The notes beneath the pieces are model-generated. The model was given only the letters and a program-made list of their open reading frames with translations, was not told the origin of the DNA and ran no database searches. The position numbers and the translations under genes are program-made. DNA of 64,000 bases. Origin: Oegoconia quadripuncta (lineage: Eukaryota > Arthropoda > Insecta > Lepidoptera > Autostichidae). The stretch lies in contig OX438742.1 of assembly GCA_949316235.1 (NCBI GenBank), positions 10,725,315 to 10,789,314 on the forward strand, given 5' to 3'. This document shows, piece by piece, positions 51,901-62,075 of this stretch. Positions within the stretch are counted from its first letter, which is position 1; each line of letters begins with the position of its first letter.

Positions 51901-54900
51901 TCCTGTGCTGGATGCATTCAAGCGCCAGCCACTTGATTGGCATTTTGCCACCAGCTGCTTTGTACTCATCTTCATTTATATCTAACAATTTTGCTAAGCC
52001 AAAGTCTGTAATTTTAACACAATTCGGCGTTTGCACCAACACATTTCTCGCTGCTAAATCTCTGTGCACCAATCTTTTTTCTTCTAAGTATGCCATGCCG
52101 CGAGCTATTTGGGTACACCAGTTAAGGAAAGCTTTTGAACCTATTTTCTCTTTGTGTGTTCTAACATAATCGAGTAGACATCCGAGTGGCATTAACTGTG
52201 TGATGAGCATCATTTGGTTTGTCATGCATACGGCTAGTAATTGAAGTAAGTTGGGGTGCTCCACACTGGCCATTATGTATGCTTCTTCTAGGAACTCTTT
52301 ACTAGTATTGGCACCTGTATCTTCTTTTAGTACTTTGATGGCGACCGGAATTTTAACATTTTCACCCTCTGGCACCCACACACCTTTGAATACTTTGCCA
52401 AATGCTCCAAAACCTAGCATACCGCCTCTGCGAAGTTCAGCTTCTTTTACAATTCGCAGTTTAGCTAGATTTGGTTTTACGTTAGTAGGGCGCAGAGGTT
52501 CATTGTCTTCACAGCCCGTTAGCACCATAGTCATTTTGACAGCCTCTTTTTTCGCTTTAACCTTTTGTCTGCATGTGTAGCCAATTATACCGAGAATCAC
52601 AAGCAGTACAAATGCTAACACTAGGATAATTACTAAGACTGTTGGTGTTCTCGCAGTTGCCATTGTTGGAAGGCCGTTAGCCAACTCCGAACAAAACGGT
52701 TCATCAATAGGGTCTTGTAATTTTTCATCGAAAAGAATCCTGTGAGGAATGTTATCAGGACAGGAATCAGTGCAATTGAATAATGGTTTCTGGTCAACAG
52801 AACTAGCATCGCTAAGGAATATTTTGAGGGTTTTACACTTTATGCAGTCTGTGGATGATGGACCTGTACAGCCTCTGCATTCGTGGTGGCAAGGTGTGCA
52901 GATTTTGCTATCTTTGTCGGTATAATGATCTGTAGGACATTCATCTTCACATTGGTCTCCTCTCTTGAACCCGTTACATACTTGGCAAACCTGTTCATGT
53001 ATACCAAAACCAGTGCATTTTATACAAAGTGGATGACATTTTCGACACGCGATTTTAACTTTCCCTTCTAATGGTTTAACATTACCGACCCACTCATTAT
53101 AGTAGCCATCAGGGCACGGTTCGTTTTCTTTTAGACAGCTTTCGACCGTAGCTTCGACAGTAATGATGCCTTTCTTGCAAAAATTGCAACCATCTTCACC
53201 GACCGTGTTTACCGGTCCCGTACAGCCATGATTATAGCAGTTGTGGTGGCAGGGTTGGCATGTGCCGTTTTCTGATGCGTATCTCGAATCAGGGCATTTG
53301 GCGACGCAGTATGGTCCGTCGCGGACGTGCTTGCATTTTGTGCAATTGGCTCGGCTTGGTCCTGAACAGCCCTCTATACACTCCTGGTGGCATTGTTTGC
53401 AGATCTTCAGTCCTGCTTTGTACAATCTGGAAAGGCAGAAATATTAGAAATTAATACTTATTTTTAATGAAATAGTACTACTTGGATACATAAATATATT
53501 AATTTTTGAACAGAAAGTTGATCATAATGTAACTGTGTATAACATAATGGATTTGAAGCGGTATACGGCCGTCGAACCGACTACAACAAACAGCCCACAC
53601 GTAATTCGTTTTTGTTATGGTAATAATGCAGCCAGATTTGATGAAGACTGCCACTAGACTTGATGGACGAATTTCACATTGAGAATCGGGTTTTATTTGT
53701 TACCTTGTCTGTCTGACGATTAAATCATTCATAAATATAGACTTTCGCAATGCAATAAGATCAGTTATACGAGCATTCGTGAATTGTGTTTGTGTGGCAG
53801 ACTCAATATTCGGTTCTGGATTATTTGTCTATTTCTTTTACTCACTCATTGTCAGTGGTGGACGTAGGTATTTTTATATAACTTTAATGTACAAAGTACC
53901 CACCCTGGATATACGCAGTTCTGTATGCAGGTTTCACCGAACTTGTAGTTTTGGCAGGAGAGACACTGGTCCGGTCCAGGCCCCCAGCACCCGTCCGCTG
54001 AGCATTGGAGATCGCAAACCAAATTCGCTTTTTCTGTTGAACAGACATTTGTTAGGAAACATAGATTATTTAAATTAAAAGTCACCGAAACTGGCTATAA
54101 GCATAAACGTGACGAGAGGTTGACATGAGACCAGTTCGGGACCAAAAATGGCAATCGCTATGCTGTTTTTTAGTTTCTGATGTTAATAAGATTAGTACTC
54201 AGTGGGATGTATGTGTTGTGAGTGGTTCAAAAATGTAAAATTGAAAATTCACTTGCAATTTACTGAAGGTTATCGAAGTAGATAAATTAAATATCGCAAT
54301 GGCCACCTACAACTATAACTAAACTATGAGGATCCCCATAAATGAATAATAACGCGTAGCAAACTCACCACAAGTTCTTTGATCACCATTCTTCTGTATG
54401 ATCTGTTTATGATCCTTGGACTTTACTAGTTTATTCCATGCGATCTTTTCAGCAAAGCATAAGTTTCGATTTTCCATAATTGCAATAGCACCGGAGTTCA
54501 CTTTCTTTAACGATTTCAGGCCCAATGACTTGAGGGATGTCTTGACTATGTAAAGAGAAGCGAACAGGTTTTCGACAACTTGGCGTCCTCCTATTACTTC
54601 CAGGTTACGGAAGTACGAGAGATTGGTGAAGTTCGGGTGGTGCGCTTGCACATTCAAGTAGCCAGTCACCTCACGCACGGTGCTAAATACTTCTAATCTG
54701 TCTGGCTCCATTTTCGGATAACGCTCACCGAATGAAAAATCAGAATTTACTTGTTGAAAGCCAGTGAACGTCATTTCTAATATTTGTATCGAGCCATCAA
54801 TAATCGTACAATCTCTAAAGCTTTCGATATTTCCAGAATGTATAGGTTTCTCTGCTCGGCAAGTTTTCGGGCAAGTTACGTTACAAGGTATGCACTCTCC

Positions 54901-55769
54901 GTTCACGGCCGTCTTATTTGGAGGACAGCTCCTAACACAGGCTCCGTTGTCTTTCAAAAGATGTTCAGGACAGTTACGGACACATGTTGCACCATAAGCG
55001 TACTTTCCATTTGGATTTGGTTCCCAAGAATAAGTGGTGGGGTTATATATTTGCATCGGCGGGCATTCTTGAGAGCACGTGCCTTCATCATAAAAATTTC
55101 GACAAGCGAGACATTGACTCGCAAGTGGACCAGTGCAGCCTCCAGCGCAGAACGTGTTACAGCAGTCTCGAGGATTGGGGCCGAAGCAGCGTCCTTGCGC
55201 ACACTGCGGACTGCAGTTTGTCTTAGAAAATTTTTGGCAGTTTTCTTGTCCTTCGCCCCAGCAACCGGACTCGCAACTGGGATGACAGCGCGGGCAGTCG
55301 CGCTCTGGAGCAGTGAAATTGTACACATAAACGTAAGTGGCGTTTACACCTGTAATGATTTCGTCCCAGTTGATAGTCTTCACGTGACATAAATTGTAAT
55401 TGTTGTAGATGCCAACACTACCTCGGAGGACATCCCGCAACGCCGGCAGCTCGAGTGTGAAGGCCGAAGACATTGTAACTACCAGAGCGAACTCTTCGTC
55501 TCTTACGTTCAATTTGAAGAGCGTCCGACCTCGTATGATCTGCAGCTGAGGGAGAACGATCTGTCGGACGTTGACGTGAGATATGAGCACGTAGCCTGTG
55601 ACTTCTCGAATGTACTTGAGGAAAGACAAATCCATGGTATCGTTCTGCAGCCATGTTAGTTCCAGATTCCCGTCGACATAGGTGCAGTTTGTGAAGCGGT
55701 CGCGAAGATTCCGGTAGTGGGTGTCGCGGTTCGACGGGACTGACATGCGACCGTTCGTTCCGATGCATA
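48129..55769 (-). CDS. Egfr: Epidermal growth factor receptor, all coding exons of the mature receptor (signal-peptide exon not included)
   Basis: Receptor tyrosine kinase for Spitz/Vein-type EGF ligands, signalling through Ras/MAPK at the plasma membrane. Exons 54369-55769, 53904-54033, 51584-53426 and 48129-48983 give 1,408 residues after a split first codon, close to Drosophila Egfr. Junction phases 1, 2, 0 match, all GT/AG. Order: L1 domain ([13 protein letters not shown] start), furin-like Cys-rich region, L2 domain ([20 protein letters not shown]), second Cys-rich region followed by the extra insect Cys-rich module, transmembrane segment about residues 772-795 ([20 protein letters not shown]), and kinase about 843-1110 with GFGAFG loop, VAIK lysine, HRDLAARN (HRD at 964-966), DFG (984-986) and activation-loop tyrosine [11 protein letters not shown]. 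The C-tail has several phosphotyrosine motifs and ends ETTV. All catalytic residues are present, so it should be functional. Confidence 0.97.
49327..49560. mobile_element. Foldback MITE with 22-bp perfect TIRs
   Basis: 49327-49348 (CCGCAGTCTCGACATAGATA plus GC) is the exact complement of 49539-49560. Inner parts also pair (CGTTAAGTCCTAAC with GTTAGGAGTTAACG; AAATATCGGTTTT with AAAAACCGATAT), so the 234-bp element is an imperfect palindrome. No target-site duplication could be fixed. Confidence 0.88.
50490..50660. mobile_element. Half-copy of the CCGGATGAG MITE, rearranged
   Basis: Right half ACTTCTATTTCACTTACG ... AAAAAAGTCATCCGG matches the 40703-41075 element. Its left part (CGCATGATAGGAACCC, CCAGTCGCATATCAAT) matches the interior of that element in reverse orientation. 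The left terminus is absent. Confidence 0.7.
50845..50930 (-). repeat. tRNA-like SINE head, family E
   Basis: Minus strand: TCGTGGTCTAGTGGCAAGCG (A-box-like), long variable region, GGTTTTCGAATCCGGCTAAG (B box with an extra T). The acceptor stem does not pair, so not a tRNA gene. Confidence 0.6.
51584..53426 (-). CDS. Egfr: Egfr coding exon with Cys-rich module, transmembrane segment and whole kinase
   Basis: 1,843 nt, uninterrupted. Acceptor TTTCCAG, donor GTAATT. It begins [16 protein letters not shown] and ends RLPSYSTQ, where DEKELIRN follows in the next exon, as in other EGF receptors. Phase 2 to 0. Confidence 0.97.
53904..54033 (-). CDS. Egfr: Egfr coding exon (start of second Cys-rich region)
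   Basis: 130 nt, [20 protein letters not shown] to [12 protein letters not shown]. Acceptor TTCAACAG, donor GTGGGT. Another GT (TGC|GTATAT) would break the phase with the next exon, so the GTGGGT site was chosen. Phase 1 to 2. Confidence 0.92.
54369..55769 (-). CDS. Egfr: Egfr coding exon with L1, Cys-rich 1 and L2 domains
   Basis: 1,401 nt beginning with two bases of a split codon, then [20 protein letters not shown]. Acceptor CTTTTCAG, donor GTGAGT, ending GDQRTC plus one base. The preceding exon must end in phase 1 and supply the signal peptide. Confidence 0.96.
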
Positions 55770-55939
55770 CTGAAAAGACAAAAAGTTATTGTGAATACCA
55801 CTTAATTATGTACGAATAATGTTGGTATTTGAATGACAGGCTTGATTATATTTTAGATATAACTAATGTTTGGCGATAAGTAACGAAAATAAATTCTCGT
55901 CAATGTATTCAATGTGGCAATAAAAAGCGTATTTATTTT

Positions 55940-56115
55940 AGGTCGACGCGATGGATCGACAAGTTAGGAGCTGTTTGCGTCTAGCGAAGAGGCGGTGCCG
56001 TGTGGGCGGGCTCTCGAGCGAGCTCCTACCACTATGCTACTCGCGACACCGCTAGCCGTGACTAACCGACGAACAACCTACAACGCCGTGCCGTTGCATC
56101 CGTCACAACTTTAAC
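55940..56115. promoter_or_regulatory. GC-rich island just upstream of the first large Egfr exon
   Basis: About 170 bp of GC-rich sequence (GGCGGTGCCGTGTGGGCGGG; CTACTCGCGACACCGCTAGC) in AT-rich surroundings, about 170-350 bp upstream of the Egfr exon at 54369-55769. Possible alternative promoter or untranslated first exon. Short ORFs on each strand (14-34 codons) carry no family signature. Confidence 0.35.
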
Positions 56116-59100
56116 GTCGCCCACAAATGTGTATGTATAACGAATTTTAGAGTAGGCTAAAATTAGTGTCGTACATGAATATCGTTTACCGTTGGACAGC
56201 TTGTTTTTACGATTTAATCCTCGTGGTGCCACACAACGGACAATAACACGCGTTGTACTATTTTAACGTCCAATGTTTTAAGCTAGTGAGGCCTACTTAC
56301 CATTAATGTTTAACAGACTTTAAAATCAAAGTTTTGGTTAAGTTAATTTGGGTTTTAGCTTTATTGCGCAACTTTTCGTAGTTTATTATCAAAGTAGGTA
56401 AGTCTAAACTAGATCACTGCATTACTTACTTTTTTATTCGAAAACTGGCTTGGTATTCCTATTTGATTTGGAACATTTTAATTTATAACTTTCCGTAAGT
56501 CGCTGAGTCCGAGCAAAATAAAGGCATCGTTTTTGTTATGGATCTCTATTCTCTGTAGACATAGTAAGGTATTCAAGGTGCAAGATGAATTTTACCTGCT
56601 CAACTTAAATAATAGACCTTTTAAATCAATATACTCCAAAGTATAGTATTACGTTTACGTTACGATCATAGGACACGATTATCTACTTAGTTCGATACAA
56701 GTTATTTGGAATAAAATACAATGCTTTGCTGTTTAAGACATAATTGTTATAATTAACAATTGTCAAATATTAATATACAAAAGTTAGGTTTTTGTAATTC
56801 GACAAAATATCTAAGCCAAAGATTTAAGACATATTCAAATTCAAATAATATACAACTTATATTTTTTACTATAAAGCATTAATACTTCCTTCCATACATT
56901 CCAACACACCGCCGATAATACTCACGCATGCACACACAAACAACACGGAGAACAGGTAAATAATTTTATTGTAGAAAATTTCTCTGCTAAGTATCATTTG
57001 TTATTTTACAAATAATGTATCTAGTACTTTAGCTTTAATTTCCTCGTGTTTTACCTACAGTTATGCATAGGGGTAATAAATAATTCTTCGCAGTGTGGTT
57101 TATTATTCTTTTGGCTGCAAAGTTAATCATGTCAAACTTGTAAGTAATCAACCAAATTAAACAAGTATAATTTTCTAACAGTGAGCAGTTTACAACGTTC
57201 ATACAGTAGTTTTGTTGAAAACCTATATGGTTTGAAAGTCATTGTTTTTAGTAAAGATCTTTGGGCTCTTTCGAGCAAACGTCTTATACTTACTTACGCT
57301 CCTCCCCAGCGCTAGCTCATATAACCGCTTAGACTGGCATGCTTTAAACGATTACCAGTACCTAAGTGGTAAAGTGGAAATGTTTTGCCATCAGTATAAA
57401 ATATATTACCTACCCTAAGCTGCTTTTCAACTAAAAGTCATTTCCAAGTTCCAAGGCTTTCTATGCAAACGTATGGTATGCGCCGTTATAATGTTGATTT
57501 AGGTAGGTATTTCTATCTGTAAAGTTAAGTTTATTTATTCTTAATATACGCATCCATCAACATTGCGTACTCGGCCCGTGTTTATTCCAACGGTCTAACA
57601 GCTATTTAACAAGTCGTCACTATAATCAAATAGCGCTCGAAACTTTCGAAAATACCACCCATATGTGACAAAAACCGGCCAAGTTAAAAATACATGCAGC
57701 ACATCACAGCAGCTCCAAACGTCACACCTCTGTCGTTTAGTTTGGTTGACAACCACGTACACGCGGCCGATTTGAGTCGTCACCGATGAGTTCGGGGTAC
57801 GATTGTGATTTACGAACTTTCAATGTAGTGGTATTGTAAGTGGGTAGTGGACAGAGCCGTAACAAGATAAGGACGGCAGGGGGCGTTGGGTCACGAATTT
57901 GAGAAAAATTACGAAATACACAAAATTAGTAGGAGGATGTATTCACGAAACTATAAATAAAATTGTAAAGATTGAGCTTGAGCCAAGTATGATACCCTAT
58001 AATAATTTTCCATATGCTGGGTTCTTAATTTTTATATTATTAATTTAAGTAGGTACCTGCATAGAGTAATGAAAGAAAGAAAATAGGTTATTACTATTAG
58101 CCACAATTAAATGTAGAATGCAAACTTGACATACAAAACATTAAAAAGAACAAACTACAAAACATATAAAGAAATTTTGTGTGGAATGAGGAGTGCGACT
58201 CAGCATTACCTATGCTTACTTCATTTAGTTCTTCAATAGGAACTTCAAGAGGGTACGCCTTTACATACAAGAAGTGCTCCAAACAAGGGTGAAGTTTTGC
58301 TATGAGGTTGGTTGGCTTAAACTTGGTACATTTACGAAGGCGTTTCATAGGAGTGTCTTACACCAAAATTGTAGCTCCTATATTATGTCGGTCTTACAAC
58401 CGCAGCACAATATTAATAAAGAGAAGACTACGCCCTCTCTGTTGGGGCGCATTCTTCTCTCCCTTGGAAAGGGTATGCACGATAATCCATATCGTGGGTC
58501 TAATGGAGACTGATGTCAGACGAGTGGCCACCTGACCCTAAATGTTTTTAACCATGCGTTTGAAAAAGTTTCATTCTGCCTGATCCAATATTTAGTAAGG
58601 CAAGTGTAGGTCAGTAGCGATCACAACAGATCGGCATCGGTCGTATTGATACAGGTCTCTGACGACATACATAAGGTACCAGTGCGGATTTGGGTCAGAC
58701 TATTGGCCACGTATTAGTGTTATTAAGATCATGGACGACTTGGCGTAACGATGGCCTTCAATTGAAAGTACCCGGGATTGTCTGTTCATCGTGCATGGAA
58801 AAAAATAAATGAAAATGCCACTACTATAGTCATCCATCAAAGGACTAACGCGCCTGACGTTGCTTAATTTCGCTAATCCTGCGCGTGATTAGCTACCTAC
58901 TTGGAGAGTAGGTGTTACCCAGAAGGGATAGTCGGAACCATAATTAACGACACGGTTATCTTAAGTGATTAATGGTACCATACTAGCTATTTAAGCTCTA
59001 ATATTCTTAGTTCCGTAAAATGATAGTCTAGACTAGAGGGTTTAGAGAACTGCGAATGATATCGCTTGACTATTAATCATTTATAACATTCCTGTAAGAA

Positions 59101-59139
59101 TAAATTAAATATATATATAATTATTAAATATATACGAGG

Positions 59140-59309
59140 ATTTTGGACATTTTACAACAATCGTCAAGTCCCGAACAAAACAAATTGTACTATGGATACT
59201 AGACAACGGATATAAACATACATAAATATTTATGTAAACATCTATGACTCGGGACTAAGTGTTCGTATTTGTCACATAAACATTCACCCCTCGCGGGATT
59301 CAAACCCTG
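59140..59309 (-). repeat. tRNA-derived SINE, family A, head truncated
   Basis: CTATGGATACTAGACAACGG, GACTCGGGACTAAGTGTTCG and CCCCTCGCGGGATTCAAACC, ending inside the B box where a short dispersed element begins. Confidence 0.8.
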
Positions 59310-59314
59310 GATTA

Positions 59315-59430
59315 AGACATAGGAATTCAATTTTTTATCCCGATAAAGTGAGTAGTTCCCGTGTCATAAACAAATTTCCGCGATAAAGTTATTCCACGCA
59401 GGCGAAGCCGCGGGCGGAAAGCTAGTAATA
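59315..59430 (+). repeat. Dispersed short element, 3' end (GCGAAGCCGCGGGCGGAAAGCTAGT)
   Basis: TATCCCGATAAAGTGAGTAG, then AGGCGAAGCCGCGGGCGG and AAAGCTAGT. Parallel to the 3' end at 15440-15525. Confidence 0.7.
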
Positions 59431-60285
59431 TTATAAACTAAGGTTAGTTCTTCTTTGAAGATTGAACGTATTATAACTCTTCCAAAAATTAGATTAAATT
59501 CATAAATTAACAATTCATTCATTACAAAGCGATTTTTTTTTCACAAAATAATTACTCTGAGTTGTCTTAAGTAAACTCCTTAACGTAACTTACCTATATG
59601 GTAAGGTATTTATGTAGGTACAACAAATAATATGTGGATTCTTGTAAGAATTTCACATTTATTCTCGTTTTCCTTGTCGTTAAGAACAAATTGATATCAT
59701 TATTACAGTAATGACTTTTGGATTGACATTTAATTTTGTGTCAACGTGAATATTTGGAGATTTAAGTTCTCAATGGGTACACGAGTGATCTATAAGTTTC
59801 CAAAAGAGTTCCGTGAGAGAGACTCGTGCAGAGGTATTTTACAGATTGTTGGTCCAACAGATCAGGTAACTAAGGCACTGGTCTGACCAGATTTACAATA
59901 CTGGAAAAGACCGAATATAAGGCGTAAATAGCATAGCCAGTTTCTATACAAAAGGTTAGGCTTTGACGCATTAGGAAAAGTCTAGAAATCTGTCTTGTCA
60001 GATAGCAACAAGCTCTATTTATTGATACCATCAAAAATTAATGTAAATTATTTTGCGCATTAAAGAGTATGTGTATTGTATTGTATTGTATTTATATTTC
60101 AAAAGAGCATATAGCTTACTGAATATGGTACGTCATGCGTCGACTTTGTGTATAGTTTGATAATTTTTAGTCTCGGAAAATAAGTGTATTGAAAATCTGA
60201 TTTGGGGGCGTCAAAGACCTCGAGGCAATAAAAGCTTCTGTTTCGACTCTGGCTGAAATCCGGTGTCCGGTCGACCCAGATGTAC

Positions 60286-60451
60286 TGCGATGACATGGGT
60301 GATAGTATTGAAGTGCGGGCGTCGCGCTCACTGCCTCTGCTCTCATAGCGACAATAAAAATAAGCGACATAGACAATAATAATGTACTGACATGTAACAT
60401 CATTTCGACATGCATGTGAAAACGGGACTTCATTAGTATCTGATCTAGCAA
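60286..60451 (-). CDS. Candidate Egfr signal-peptide exon
   Basis: Minus-strand ORF with two in-frame ATGs (60451, 60433), then a strong hydrophobic core STLLLSMSLIFIVAM and a small-residue region RAEAVSA: a good signal peptide. Splicing at CGCA|GTACAT (donor at 60285-60284) ends in phase 1, as Egfr requires, giving ...PCHR-I-CIGTNG. The donor is weak and the added cysteine is unusual, so this may be chance; the real first exon may lie beyond the right edge. Confidence 0.3.
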
Positions 60452-62029
60452 ACAACTTCATCCTTGATTAATTATAAATGTTTGAGAAATGTCTTAGATG
60501 ATTTATTGTGTATTGTGCTCAGAAAATAATGGTGAGCAAACGATAGGTTCATTTGATTTGGATTTAGTTTCATTCGTTTAAACTAAATATACTCTGGTTT
60601 AAATGAACCAAACCATGCTACCTATGATAAAACCCATGCAACTGATGATATTTTTTCAAGTAAATCCCGGGTTAGTATAGCTACTTAATTATAATAAATA
60701 AAAAATACTATATGACGTAATATAACTGATTGCAAATATTGTTTTAAATTAAAATACCCGAATTATACCCGTTTTAGGGTTACCTTGTCAAACTAGCCTA
60801 TAGTTTCGCCATGCCTCTTTGTATAAACACAGCCGTTTTAGTCCGTGATTATAAGGCCAACGTGCCTACCTACCACCATGCCAAATTTCAGCATTATACT
60901 GGAGGCCTCTCCCGACTTCGTACGTGTGCGATTCATATCTATAAATTTCCATACGTTACATATTCCTACCGGAAGGAATTCTTCAAAAGACAACGTATCA
61001 AAACCGTTGCGTAGTTATGAATAACTAAGCGTACAAACAGATAAATGCGGATAACTACTTTAATTTATACTATTTAGGGAATTAGATAAACGCCTGCGAT
61101 ATGTAATAAAATCGTTAAAAAAAATCGAGACAAACCCACCCTAACTCGGACCTTCTATCGATTCGGAAACGATTTCTACCTTTCATAGTTATGGAGATAA
61201 GAGGGAGTGTTCTAGTTTGTTTCTGTGTTCATTTCTATTTTAACTTTATTTTTATCGATTAAGTTAATTTTCTTTTTCTTTAATAAATTTATAATAAATT
61301 ATACTTGTCTTTGAAAAAGTAAACATAAGAACTTGAAAACCCAAAAAATCTGACAATCATAATTAAAGACAATTAAGTACTGGGCCCACGTGGTGGTCTG
61401 CAACCGCACTTCCTGTTACTTATGCTATGAAGGATGTTGATCGGTGGTGATGGATCCAGATCCAGATGGATGAATATCCAGAACAACGTGAAATATAAGG
61501 TTTGTAGGTAAGGTCTGTAAGGTAGGTAGGTAGGTAAGGCATCTAGTTTACTCTCTGCTATACCTACTTTGAAAGTATATGACAATAACCTGAATATAAT
61601 AAAATTGTTGTTCCTGGCTATTTAATTTACAAATGATTATTAAATGTTAATTACTTTTTTTATGCACAACGGGTGCTAGCACTTCTAAAATAATATTGCC
61701 AATAATACTAATATTTAAAATGGGTAAGTTTTATTCTATTTGATGTGAAAGGTGCAATGAAATTATGTGATTTTGAACGGCGATAGATAATTGAATGAAC
61801 TGAAAGATGCTAAGAGAAACTCGGTTACTTTAACCCTGAGAATATAAAAGAAATATATTTGATTATTATTCAAAACCGAAGTATTTATCGTATTATATTA
61901 GTATAATTTAAACATGCAAATAAAAGAGCATTAGCTTTCTCACATAACATGAATAATTATTACAATAATATATTATGTAGTTAATTACTATACTTACCTA
62001 TTTAGGTATATTTAAGTAAGTTTCTTTGG

Positions 62030-62075
62030 GGGAGGCCTTTGTCCAGCAGTGGACGTCTTTCGGCTGATATGATGG
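62030..62075 (-). repeat. Dispersed repeat fragment (GGCCTTTGTCCAGCAGTGGACGTC)
   Basis: GGGGAGGCCTTTGTCCAGCA, GTGGACGTCTTTCGGCTGAT: inverted relative of the repeat at 1795-1935. Confidence 0.6.

Noticed and set aside
54784..55392. 202-residue plus-strand ORF
   Set aside because: Shadow of the Egfr extracellular exon; no independent signal.
54954..55801. Minus-strand ORFs of 124 and 127 residues
   Set aside because: Other reading frames of the Egfr exon, with no splice support.
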